Source: Chitinivibrionales bacterium
GTDB lineage: Bacteria; Fibrobacterota; Chitinivibrionia; Chitinivibrionales; WJMI01
DNA: 34,012 nt
Direction of reading: 5' to 3'
NCBI GenBank assembly: GCA_014728015.1
Contig: WJMI01000219.1
Location: forward strand, 1 to 34,012
The position numbers and the translations under genes are program-made. Below the pieces are notes generated by a model. That model had not been told where the DNA came from and did no database searches. It worked only from the letters and a program-made list of their open reading frames with translations. This document shows, piece after piece, positions 25,013 to 32,495 of the stretch. Each line of letters starts with the position of its first letter. Position 1 is the first letter of the stretch.

Positions 25013-25041
25013 AATATACATTGTCGATGCCGGCATGTCTA
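25013..25041 (-). promoter_or_regulatory. Sigma-70-type promoter for merR, apparently leaderless
   Basis: On the minus strand TAGACA (25041-25036) is followed after exactly 17 bases by TATATT (25018-25013). This is the best promoter match in the window (five of six at -35). The merR ATG begins only seven bases after the -10, so the transcript should start at or next to the AUG. Confidence 0.6.
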
Positions 25042-25077
25042 TTTGTGCCGCACGACCGCCGTCCCGGGGGCAACAGG

Positions 25078-26094
25078 CTAATACACTTCGGGCCGCACCT
25101 GCCGCAGCATGAGATCCCGTACCGCCTGGCGGGCCGGCTTTCCCTCAAACAGCGTGCGATACACCTCCGTGGAAATCGGCATTTCGATGCCGTGTTTCCT
25201 GGCAAGCTCATACACCGACTTCGTCGTCTCGACACCTTCAGCGACCATGGTCATGTGAGTCAGCGCCTCCTTGAGGGTCATGCCCGAGCCGATGAACTCG
25301 CCCATCCGGCGGTTGCGACTGTGCCGGCTGATACAGGTCGTTATCAGGTCGCCGAAACCCGCGAGCCCGGCGAATGTCGCCTGGTCGGCGCCCATCCTGG
25401 TGCCCAGTCGCGCCATTTCAACCATGCCGCGCGTCAGGAGTGCGCCCTTGGTGTTGTCCCCGAATCCGAGCCCGTCGCAGATGCCCGCGGCGAGCGCGAT
25501 GACATTTTTCACGCTGGCGCAAAGCTGCACTCCCACCGTGTCGTTATTCGTATAGATCCGGAACGTTTCGGTCGAGAACTCGTTCTGGATGGCCACGGCA
25601 AGGTCGTTGTTCGTGCTTGCCGCGACTACGGTAGTCGGGATATTGCGGGACACTTCCTCCGCATGCGACGGCCCCGAGAGAATGACTATCCGGTCGTCCG
25701 ATAATCCCGCCACCTCGTCTTTCAGCACGTCGCTCAACAATTCGAGCGTCGCGCATTCGATACCCTTGGAGACGATAATCCAGGCCTTTACGGCGGCGCA
25801 TACGGCGGGCGGGACCGAGGTTGCGAGGACCTTTGCGGCCTGACGCGTGACCTGGGCCGGTACCGCGCAGATGACGTACTGGGCGCCTTCAAGGGACGCG
25901 GCGACAGAATTCGTGATAAGGACGCTCTCGGGTATGCGGATGCCGGGCAGCTTCTGCGGATGCTCGCGGCGCTCGGAAAGCATTCGCGCCTCGCCGGCAT
26001 CGAATTCCCACATCCTGACCTGATATCCTTTCGTGGCGAGCAGCTCGGACAGCGCGATGCCCCAGCTGCCGGCTCCAAGAATACTGATATTCAT
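25078..26094 (-). CDS. gpsA: Glycerol-3-phosphate dehydrogenase [NAD(P)+]
   Basis: GpsA reduces dihydroxyacetone phosphate to sn-glycerol 3-phosphate, the backbone for phospholipids. The 338-residue protein opens with the Rossmann loop ILGAGSWGIALSELL. Family landmarks include VICAVPAQVTRQ, IVSKGIE, ILSGPSHAEEVSRNIPT, the catalytic-lysine segment ASVKNVIALAAGICDGLG, and the NTKGALLTRG, GFGDLITTC and SRNRRMG segments near the C-terminal domain. Its ATG overlaps the der stop (TAATG), so it is the last gene of a four-gene minus-strand unit. Length is typical. Confidence 0.97.
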   Translation of the reverse strand: MNISILGAGSWGIALSELLATKGYQVRMWEFDAGEARMLSERREHPQKLPGIRIPESVLITNSVAASLEGAQYVICAVPAQVTRQAAKVLATSVPPAVCAAVKAWIIVSKGIECATLELLSDVLKDEVAGLSDDRIVILSGPSHAEEVSRNIPTTVVAASTNNDLAVAIQNEFSTETFRIYTNNDTVGVQLCASVKNVIALAAGICDGLGFGDNTKGALLTRGMVEMARLGTRMGADQATFAGLAGFGDLITTCISRHSRNRRMGEFIGSGMTLKEALTHMTMVAEGVETTKSVYELARKHGIEMPISTEVYRTLFEGKPARQAVRDLMLRQVRPEVY

Positions 26095-27479
26095 TACGGC
26101 TCCTCTTCACCTGCGTGTGAATATGCACGCGGCCGCCCCGGCTTCGGCCGCCCGGGACCCTTGAACGCGAGCACCACGGGGCATCCGGAGAACTCATATG
26201 CCTCGCAAATCTTGTTCATAAGATATCGTTCGTACGACGGTCGCACAAGTCCCGGATTCGTGCAGAACAATTGAAAACAGGGAAAATCGATCTTGGCCTG
26301 GCGGGCGCCGAGGAACCGCACCTCTTTGGTGCCGACGAGGGGATGGCCCTGGGCGCGCGTCCACTCGAGAACATTGTTTTCCAGGCTTTTCGCATTCACC
26401 CGGAGCCGCATGCGTTCCCGCACGGACAGGGCGGCATCGAGTATCGCGCGGACCCGCAGGCCGGTCAATGCCGATACGGACAGAATCGGCACGTGGCGAA
26501 GCTCCATGTACTGGCCGCGCACGGCATGAGTAAGGTGGTCGAACGTGCGATGATCCTTCTGCACCAGATCCCACTTGTTGAAGCAGACCACGACCCCCCG
26601 CCGCGCCTCGCGTATCTTGTTGAGGATCTTGAGGTCCTGGGACGCGATACCCGCATGCGCATCGATCATCAGGATGCAGATATCCGCCAGCTCGATGCTC
26701 TGCAGGGCCCGGAGGTTGGTATACCGCTCAAGGTCTTCTTTCACCTGGGATTTCCGCCGCAGGCCCGCGGTATCGATCAGCCGGATTGTGGTGCGATGGT
26801 ATGTCATGAAACTGTCGACCGCATCCCGTGTAGTTCCCGGCGCGGCATCCACAATCATGCGTTCGGCCTTCAGCAGCGTATTGACAAGAAGCGACTTTCC
26901 GGCATTTGGCCTGCCGAGGATCGCCAGGGAGAGATCGGCATCCGGCTGCGTGCCGCGAGCGCGGCCGCGTGCCGCGCGGACGAGTTCGACAACCCGTTCG
27001 ATCAGGTCGCCTACGCCCTGGCCGTGCAGGGCGGAAATGGCCAGCGGCTCCCCGCATCCCAGTGACACAAACGAGTCTACCTCATATCGCGCGGCCCGGG
27101 ACTCGGCCTTGTTCACCGCGAGTATGACATTGCCGGAACACTGTCTGCGAAGATGCCTGGCGATAAGAAGGTCCAGGTCGGTGGGCCCGGTACCGGCTTC
27201 GCAGACCAGCACGATGGCCGCGGACTCCGCCACGGCGCAGTCGACCTGCGCCCGGACAGCCGCCACCAGACCGTCACGCGATGACGGCACGAGACCGCCG
27301 GTGTCCACGATGGAGAACTCGACGCCGAGACACATGGCGGCGGCATAGTGCCGGTCGCGCGTCACGCCGGAGACATCATCAACGACCGCCGCCTTCCTGC
27401 CCAGGATCCTGTTGAACAGGGAGGATTTTCCCACGTTCGGCCGTCCGACAATAGAGACAATGGGAAGGCGGGAGCGCAT
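26094..27479 (-). CDS. der: Ribosome-associated GTPase Der (EngA)
   Basis: Der is an essential double GTPase in 50S ribosome assembly. The 461-residue protein has two G domains and a C-terminal KH-like domain (from about 350). First domain: G1 GRPNVGKS at 12-19, G3 DTGG at 59-62, G4 NKAE at 123-126. Second domain: G1 GRPNAGKS at 189-196, DTAGLRRK from 236 and NKWD at 301-304. The first G4 has Glu where Asp is usual; from memory this variant occurs in some Der proteins, so it is probably not inactivating. The gene starts seven bases after the stop of the coiled-coil/TPR gene and overlaps gpsA. Confidence 0.97.
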   Translation of the reverse strand: MRSRLPIVSIVGRPNVGKSSLFNRILGRKAAVVDDVSGVTRDRHYAAAMCLGVEFSIVDTGGLVPSSRDGLVAAVRAQVDCAVAESAAIVLVCEAGTGPTDLDLLIARHLRRQCSGNVILAVNKAESRAARYEVDSFVSLGCGEPLAISALHGQGVGDLIERVVELVRAARGRARGTQPDADLSLAILGRPNAGKSLLVNTLLKAERMIVDAAPGTTRDAVDSFMTYHRTTIRLIDTAGLRRKSQVKEDLERYTNLRALQSIELADICILMIDAHAGIASQDLKILNKIREARRGVVVCFNKWDLVQKDHRTFDHLTHAVRGQYMELRHVPILSVSALTGLRVRAILDAALSVRERMRLRVNAKSLENNVLEWTRAQGHPLVGTKEVRFLGARQAKIDFPCFQLFCTNPGLVRPSYERYLMNKICEAYEFSGCPVVLAFKGPGRPKPGRPRAYSHAGEEEP

Positions 27480-27486
27480 ACAAGGT

Positions 27487-29196
27487 CTAGCTCATCTGCA
27501 GGCGTCTGATATGGTCACGCGCGACACCGGCCCACCAGCTTTGCGGATTTCGTTTTGAGAACTCGCTGAATCCGCGAATAGCATCCTGCTTCCGCGAGAT
27601 CTTCATGCCGATATGCCCGAGATTGTAGTAGCCGAACAGATGCTGGCTGTCGTCCTCGAGCAGGGATTGGATATGCTCGAACGCGCGTTCGAATTTGCCC
27701 TGCTGGTAGTTGAGAATGCTGGCGATCCACCGGTCCTCGGCGGGATGCTCGGATGCTTCCTCGCCGAGCCGCGATTCCACATTTTCCAGAAGTGACCTGA
27801 ATTCCTTGGTGCTTATGTTGAATTGCTGGTACTCGGGCGGGCAGAAGATGTCCTTGCGGCTCGGCGCGATTTCGTGCTCGAACCATTTCTTGGCATCTTT
27901 TGAGAGCACGCGATATCCCTTGTACTCGGAGGTCATCCACGAGACATAGTCTTTGGTGAGCTGTTTCTTGAGCCGGTATATCGACTTGACCCCCCGGTTT
28001 TCGGGCAGCTTCATATACGAGTTTAAGAGCTTCTTGTCGTCATCCACATCGAAACGGTACTCGATGATTGCGGATGCAATCGAGCCCACGAAATCGCCGC
28101 CGGGAGGCACGAGGGGCACGATGAACTCGTTGTTCTTCCAATCGTAGATCGCGTTGCCGTTGCCGGGCACGAGCAGCACGGATGGCTTGCCGAGGTAATT
28201 GACCCGCTCGTTGCAGAACACGCGCGGATCGAACTCCTGTATCCGATCGAAACAGGCGCACAGTTCCTGGATCGTGAAGAACGGGTCTTTGGGCCTGAGA
28301 ATCGCGCAGCTCTCGATGCGCAGGCGTCGCGCGCAGAGCTTCACGAGGTCCCGCACGTATTCAATCGCCCGCAATGCCCGGCTCTCGACCTCGGCGGGGG
28401 AGATGGTGTCCTGCTTTTCCTTTATTTCTTCGATCCGCTTCTCCATCCGGACGATGCTGTCCTCGAGGGCTATGATTTTCGAGAAGATCTCCGAGATCCG
28501 GTTCTCGATGTTGTGCAGGGCCGCGCGTTCGTCCTTTCCCTGGATGCGTGAAACCAGGCCCTCGCACTGGGCCTGGGCCTTCTGCAGCTGGTTTTCGCGT
28601 CCGACAAAGGCGCGTCGCTGTTCGACCGAGAAAAACACGCCCTTGGCAATGGCCTTCTTGGTCTTAAGACTGTCGAACAGGAGCTGGTCCCCTTGTGTCA
28701 GGCGGGCGACCTGCGCGAGCAGGGCACCGCTGGGTACCGACGATCCGCCCTCGCCGAGATGTGTCAGGATAAGCTCCTTGCGGGATTCCTGGGTTGATGC
28801 GATTTCCTTGTTGAAACGCTCGATTTGAATGCGCGCCCGCTTGATGTCCTGCTCCAGAAGCTCCTTCTGGTTGCCTTCAACAATCTCTTCGATGGTCTCG
28901 ATGAGCCATTCGGAAAAGACACGTATCCTGAGATGCGGGTATGAGCCCGCATCGCCGGTAAGCGTCAGCCGCACCGCATCGGCATCTTCCCGGACCTCAT
29001 TGAGGAGCCCGAAATTCACGAATTCACGCTCGGCATCGACAAACTCCCGGATGTCTTTCTTTTCCTGCAGGAGCGCGCCGATTCTGCTTGTAACGGTTGA
29101 CCAGTAAAGCGCGCCGAGGGCATAGGTCGCCCGCGCATCCGTCGGTTCTGCCATGAAATTCTGGACTACCTGGCGCGAGCTGTCGTCAAGTTGCAT
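27487..29196 (-). CDS. Unrecognised coiled-coil and TPR-like protein
   Basis: I do not recognise this 569-residue protein. It has no signal peptide or membrane segment and is rich in charged residues. Two coiled-coil stretches are visible at about 105-145 and 195-262. A mixed alpha/beta middle (about 295-450) includes PSVLLVPGNGNAIYDW and FIVPLVPPGGDFVGSIASAI. A C-terminal helical region at about 488-555 looks like one or two TPR units (ILNYQQGKFERAFEHIQSLL, YYNLGHIGMKI). AAAGGA lies seven bases before the ATG. It sits between a probable lipoprotein gene and der with small gaps, suggesting co-expression. A scaffold or adaptor role fits the architecture but is a guess. Confidence 0.8.
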   Translation of the reverse strand: MQLDDSSRQVVQNFMAEPTDARATYALGALYWSTVTSRIGALLQEKKDIREFVDAEREFVNFGLLNEVREDADAVRLTLTGDAGSYPHLRIRVFSEWLIETIEEIVEGNQKELLEQDIKRARIQIERFNKEIASTQESRKELILTHLGEGGSSVPSGALLAQVARLTQGDQLLFDSLKTKKAIAKGVFFSVEQRRAFVGRENQLQKAQAQCEGLVSRIQGKDERAALHNIENRISEIFSKIIALEDSIVRMEKRIEEIKEKQDTISPAEVESRALRAIEYVRDLVKLCARRLRIESCAILRPKDPFFTIQELCACFDRIQEFDPRVFCNERVNYLGKPSVLLVPGNGNAIYDWKNNEFIVPLVPPGGDFVGSIASAIIEYRFDVDDDKKLLNSYMKLPENRGVKSIYRLKKQLTKDYVSWMTSEYKGYRVLSKDAKKWFEHEIAPSRKDIFCPPEYQQFNISTKEFRSLLENVESRLGEEASEHPAEDRWIASILNYQQGKFERAFEHIQSLLEDDSQHLFGYYNLGHIGMKISRKQDAIRGFSEFSKRNPQSWWAGVARDHIRRLQMS

Positions 29197-29218
29197 GCGC
29201 GTGTCCTTTCGTCACAAT

Positions 29219-29947
29219 CTACGGCGCGTAGGATTGCAGCTCGTACCTGCCGCTGCCGCCGGAAAGCGAAAACACTTCGATATAGACCGGCGCGGTCAAC
29301 GAGCCGGGAACAGGCAGATATTTCTCAGGATCGGACGTGACCAGCGATGTGTCACGGCCTGTGGTGTCCGCCAGCGTAAGGCCGAGCGCCACGCCGGCAT
29401 CGTGCGAGCGAAGATACAGCCCCGCTACCGGCGTGTCCGTGAGACAATAGATGTCGGTGTCATTGACAGGATCGATCGATCCGCACACGGGATCGACGAA
29501 ACGAATGGTGGTGTCTTTCGTATCGTTGGGCTCCTGTTCCCGCGCATGGGTGAAAAACGAGAATGAAACGTCATCGGGGCCGAGCACCGCTCCGCCAGGC
29601 GTGTGTACCGGCCGGTCCAGTCCGACCGTATACTGTGTACGGCCCTGTAACATGCCGGTCACGATCAGCATGGCCGTGTCGCCGTTCGTATTGAGCTCGG
29701 CATGGTACGCAGCTCCCTCCGGAACAAGGGACAGACTGATACTCTCGTCTTCAAGGGGCTCGGAAAACGCGAACCGAAGCGTGGGGAAGGTCGACAAGGT
29801 GTCCCACGGTCCGTCAACCGCGCTCATGGTCAGCGGCTCAAAAGAATCCGGACTGAACGTGCAGGACATGAAGAATGCTGTTGCGCCGGCAAGGATCGGT
29901 CCCCGCATCCGTCTATGGCGTGCCGGAGATGTCGTGGTGGCCTGCAT
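29219..29947 (-). CDS. Probable lipoprotein with Ig-like and PPC domains
   Basis: With the ATG at 29947 the protein has 242 residues. A basic n-region (ARHRRMR) and hydrophobic core end in FFMSC, a relaxed lipobox with Cys29 as the likely lipidated residue. A Big_5-type Ig-like domain follows, with FPTLRFAFSEPL. A second domain opens EPNDTKDTT and has GSIDPVNDTDIY, the hallmark of the PPC (pre-peptidase C-terminal) fold. Such proteins are surface or periplasmic binding modules. An ATG at 29965 would overlap the promoter -10, and a start at 29908 is also possible. It stands 22 bases upstream of the coiled-coil gene, probably as first gene of that operon. No enzymatic domain is seen. Confidence 0.8.
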   Translation of the reverse strand: MQATTTSPARHRRMRGPILAGATAFFMSCTFSPDSFEPLTMSAVDGPWDTLSTFPTLRFAFSEPLEDESISLSLVPEGAAYHAELNTNGDTAMLIVTGMLQGRTQYTVGLDRPVHTPGGAVLGPDDVSFSFFTHAREQEPNDTKDTTIRFVDPVCGSIDPVNDTDIYCLTDTPVAGLYLRSHDAGVALGLTLADTTGRDTSLVTSDPEKYLPVPGSLTAPVYIEVFSLSGGSGRYELQSYAP

Positions 29948-29963
29948 AGTGATACCAGTTTTC

Positions 29964-29992
29964 ATTATACATATGCGGGCGCCGGATCTCTA
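29964..29992 (-). promoter_or_regulatory. Sigma-70-type promoter for the lipoprotein-coiled coil-der-gpsA unit
   Basis: On the minus strand TAGAGA (29992-29987) lies 17 bases before TATAAT (29969-29964), a good promoter match. Transcription would start near 29957, which argues against the ATG at 29965. A further minus-strand TATATT lies at 30066-30061. Confidence 0.5.
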
Positions 29993-30061
29993 CCTAAAAT
30001 CCACGGGAGATGCGGCTGCGATTCACAAGCCCTCACAAAAGGGTCACACAGGACTTCCGAA

Positions 30062-30067
30062 TATAAA
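30062..30067 (+). promoter_or_regulatory. Putative -10 TATAAA for miaA
   Basis: TATAAA lies 48 bases before the miaA ATG in the gap after the divergent lipoprotein gene. The same bases read almost entirely as TATATT on the other strand (30066-30061). No clear -35 is seen. Confidence 0.35.
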
Positions 30068-30115
30068 TTACCCTTCCCGGGCGCCCAACCGCGGCCCTGA
30101 ACAGGAAGGTCTCCA

Positions 30116-31048
30116 ATGAACCGCCCAGGCAAAAATATCCTTGTTGTGTGCGGGCCGAACGCCTCCGGCAAGACCCGTCTCGGCGTGTCCCTCGCGCGTC
30201 CCCTGAACGGTGAGATACTCTCGGCCGACTCCAGGCAGGTGTATCGCGGCATGGACATCGGCACGGGCAAGGACATTGAAGAGTATGAAACCGCGGACGG
30301 CTCCGTGCCCTATCACCTTATCGACATCGCAGACCCCTCCGAGATTTACACGGTCTGCGACTACCAGCGCGACTGCTACGCGGCGATTGAGTCGGCCCGC
30401 TCCCGGGGCCGCCTGCCAATTATGGTCGGCGGCACGGGACTGTATATCGAGGCCGTACTCAAGCACTACCGCATACCGGCCGTGCCCGAGGACCCGGCAC
30501 TTCGCAAGACGCTCATGCGGCATTCAAAGGAGGAGCTGGCATCTCGGCTGCATGCTCTTGATCGCGATCTGTTTGAGCGTACGGACCGGCAGAGCAAGAA
30601 GCGAATCATCCGGGCCCTGGAAATCGGTTTGCAGGGCGCCGGCCGGAAGAAAAAGACTGACATTGCGCCACCGCAGCTTCACCCGTTGGTACTTGCCGTT
30701 CGCTGGCCGCGAAAGGAGCTTGTTGAGCGTATCGATGCGCGAGTCGAGCGGCGCCTGGCGCACGGGATGGTTGAGGAGATCAGGCAGCTGCTCAAAGCCG
30801 GCATCGACCCGGATCGCTTTGCCCTGTTTGGCATGGAGTACAGACATGTCGCGCGATTCATTGAAGGCGCGGTTGAGTATGACAAAATGGTGGCCGGCCT
30901 CAAGACCGACATTCACCGTCTTGCCAAGCGACAGATGACCTGGTTTCGGGGAATGGAGCGCCGGGGTATTCCGGTTCACTGGGTGGACAGGGCCGACTAT
31001 GCATCAGCCATGGCGATTGCCGGATCCGAAGGCATGCTGTTGCCGTAG
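30116..31048 (+). CDS. miaA: tRNA dimethylallyltransferase
   Basis: MiaA adds a dimethylallyl group to N6 of A37 in tRNAs reading codons that start with U. The 310-residue protein has the P-loop GPNASGKT near residues 13-20. The substrate-binding SADSRQVYRGMDIGT, the VGGTGLYIEA segment and the tRNA-contacting LFGMEYRHVARFIEG region follow, with QMTWFRGM near the C-terminus. AGGAAGG six bases before the ATG is the strongest ribosome-binding site noted here. The last 45 bases overlap the convergent Nudix gene. Length is typical. Confidence 0.97.
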   Translation: MNRPGKNILVVCGPNASGKTRLGVSLARPLNGEILSADSRQVYRGMDIGTGKDIEEYETADGSVPYHLIDIADPSEIYTVCDYQRDCYAAIESARSRGRLPIMVGGTGLYIEAVLKHYRIPAVPEDPALRKTLMRHSKEELASRLHALDRDLFERTDRQSKKRIIRALEIGLQGAGRKKKTDIAPPQLHPLVLAVRWPRKELVERIDARVERRLAHGMVEEIRQLLKAGIDPDRFALFGMEYRHVARFIEGAVEYDKMVAGLKTDIHRLAKRQMTWFRGMERRGIPVHWVDRADYASAMAIAGSEGMLLP

Positions 31049-31453
31049 CGCAAGGTACTGCTCGAGAACCGGCATATCGGCCGGCGACCACCTGAGTGCT
31101 CGCGCGCTGACGGTATCGAACCATGCGATTTCGGCGTGCTCCCGCGGGAGCGGTTCTCCCTGACGTATCTCGCATACAAAGGGGACAAGCTCGATGGTGA
31201 TGTCCGCGTAGGAATGCACGGAAGGCGCGAGCCGCTCGTGTATCTCGATATCCACTTCCAGTTCTTCACGGATTTCCCTTTTCAGGGCCTGATGCCCGGT
31301 CTCGCCCTCGAGAATCTTTCCTCCGGGAAATTCCCAGAGCCCCGCGCGGGCCACTTCCGGCCCTCTTCGGGCGGCAAGAAACACGGCATCACGCTGGATG
31401 ATGGCGCAGACGACCCTGACCGGCGGTGGTGTGTTTGACTCGTGCGCGCGCAT
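31004..31453 (-). CDS. Nudix hydrolase (MutT-like)
   Basis: This 149-residue protein has a Nudix box at about residues 45-67: Gly45, Glu51, Arg59-Glu60 and Glu63-Glu64, the metal-binding core. The usual glycine after EE-x is Glu66 (EELEV), a tolerated variant. LWEFPGGK before the box is the MutT/8-oxo-dGTPase style, so sanitising of oxidised nucleotides is likely, but other nucleoside diphosphate substrates are possible. There is no Shine-Dalgarno before the ATG. A TATACT hexamer twelve bases upstream would give a leader of only about five bases. Its end overlaps miaA by 45 bases in convergent orientation. Confidence 0.9.
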   Translation of the reverse strand: MRAHESNTPPPVRVVCAIIQRDAVFLAARRGPEVARAGLWEFPGGKILEGETGHQALKREIREELEVDIEIHERLAPSVHSYADITIELVPFVCEIRQGEPLPREHAEIAWFDTVSARALRWSPADMPVLEQYLALRQQHAFGSGNRHG

Positions 31454-31465
31454 TTAATTTCTGTG

Positions 31466-31471
31466 AGTATA
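31466..31471 (-). promoter_or_regulatory. Putative -10 TATACT for the Nudix gene
   Basis: TATACT on the minus strand lies twelve bases before the Nudix ATG, implying a nearly leaderless transcript, consistent with the lack of a Shine-Dalgarno. No -35 match is seen 17 bases upstream. Confidence 0.35.
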
Positions 31472-31493
31472 ACCTGCGAGACCACGTGGAAGG

Positions 31494-31514
31494 GCCGGGA
31501 CGCGATTTCCCGGC
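31494..31514 (-). terminator. GC-rich inverted repeat downstream of exonuclease III gene
   Basis: GCCGGGA (31494-31500) pairs perfectly with TCCCGGC (31508-31514) over a seven-base loop, 41 bases after the exonuclease III stop on the minus strand. There is no T-run, so it may be a weak terminator, an RNA-end stabiliser or chance in GC-rich DNA. Confidence 0.25.
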
Positions 31515-31554
31515 TACGATGTGTCGCGGCAGGCAATGCGGCATTCCGTTCTTG

Positions 31555-32319
31555 CTACACGTTCAGTTTCAGCACGATGGGGCAATGGTCTGAACCTGTC
31601 ACGTCTTTGAGGATCGTCGACTCCCTGATCGCTCCCGCGAATTCGCTGTTGACACAGAAGTAGTCGATGCGCCATCCAATGCCTTTGGCCCGCGCGTGAA
31701 ACCGGTATGACCACCACGTGTAGTGGCCGCCCTCCCTGGTAAACATGCGAAACGTATCTGTGTAGCCGGCCTTGAGGAACCGGGTCATCCATGCCCGTTC
31801 CTCGGGCAGATAGCCGGCGTTCTTTTCGTTCTGCTTTGGATTGGCGAGATCTATTTCGGTATGCGCGATATTGAAATCACCGCAGATTACAAGGTTTTTT
31901 CCATTCTTGCGAATGGCCCGGCATTTCTTCAGCATCGCGGCACAGAAATCGAGCTTGTATCCCAACCGGGCGCCCGCATCCTGACTGTTGGGGAAATAGG
32001 CATTCACCAGGGTAAACGCATCGTACTCGAGTATCTGCGTTCTGCCTTCGCGATCGAATTCCGCAACACCCAGGTTTTTCACGCGCAGGGGCTGTTTCTT
32101 GACATAGGCTGCCACACCGCTGTAGCCGCGTTTTTCAGCCGACTCCCAGAGCGATGCGTATCCCCTGGGGGCGTGTACCGCATTCGTGAGCTGCTCGGGA
32201 TGCGCCTTGGTTTCCTGCACGCACAAGATGTCGGGGCCGTACGCCGCGAGCCAGTCGAGCATCCCTTTTCCGGATGCCGCCCGGATACCATTGACATTCC
32301 ATGATGCTATGGTGACCAT
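31555..32319 (-). CDS. xth: Exodeoxyribonuclease III (AP endonuclease, ExoA/Xth family)
   Basis: This enzyme nicks DNA at abasic sites and trims 3' ends in base-excision repair. The 254-residue protein has the exonuclease-endonuclease-phosphatase fold landmarks: SWNVNGIRA near 6-14, QETKAHPEQL with Glu36 as metal ligand, NAYFPNSQDAG, GDFNIAHTEIDLANP, GIGWRIDYF and the C-terminal catalytic SDHCPI. GAGGGG seven bases before the ATG supports the start. A CATATT hexamer at 32352-32347 on the minus strand may be its -10. It is next to the Nudix gene on the same strand, so two DNA-quality genes may work together. Confidence 0.95.
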   Translation of the reverse strand: MVTIASWNVNGIRAASGKGMLDWLAAYGPDILCVQETKAHPEQLTNAVHAPRGYASLWESAEKRGYSGVAAYVKKQPLRVKNLGVAEFDREGRTQILEYDAFTLVNAYFPNSQDAGARLGYKLDFCAAMLKKCRAIRKNGKNLVICGDFNIAHTEIDLANPKQNEKNAGYLPEERAWMTRFLKAGYTDTFRMFTREGGHYTWWSYRFHARAKGIGWRIDYFCVNSEFAGAIRESTILKDVTGSDHCPIVLKLNV

Positions 32320-32495
32320 CCAGATTCCCCTCTACACGCTCTCCACAATATGCCATATGGCGGCATGCGGTGCAATCCGCTCTACAACGTGCAGTTCTGA
32401 GCGGCGGGCATTCCGTGCCCCGCGCAGCCGTCATGATGGAGGACATTACGTATATTGTTGCATTCAAGAGATCCCCGTGCGGTTCAGATCAGGCT
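32320..32495. other. Divergent intergenic region between xth and E1 dehydrogenase
   Basis: The gap contains the ten-base palindrome GCCATATGGC (32352-32361) next to a minus-strand CATATT (32352-32347) for xth. It also holds a plus-strand TATATT (32451-32456) for the dehydrogenase. An in-frame ATG pair at 32433/32436 could extend the dehydrogenase by 20 residues but would place the TATATT inside the gene. No RNA gene is seen. Confidence 0.4.
32451..32456 (+). promoter_or_regulatory. Putative -10 element TATATT for the E1 dehydrogenase gene
   Basis: TATATT in the context ACGTATATTGTTG lies 39 bases before the ATG at 32496, the same distance as in the pyrK promoter. No clear -35 is seen. Confidence 0.45.

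Noticed and set aside
25036-25057. Possible terminator hairpin between gpsA and merR
   Set aside because: The stem is only about five bases and overlaps the merR -35 region, with no T-run, and it lies upstream of gpsA's stop in the wrong context for either gene.
32433-32495. In-frame upstream ATG pair for the E1 dehydrogenase
   Set aside because: It would put the TATATT promoter element inside the gene. The added residues do not look like the family, though this is not excluded.
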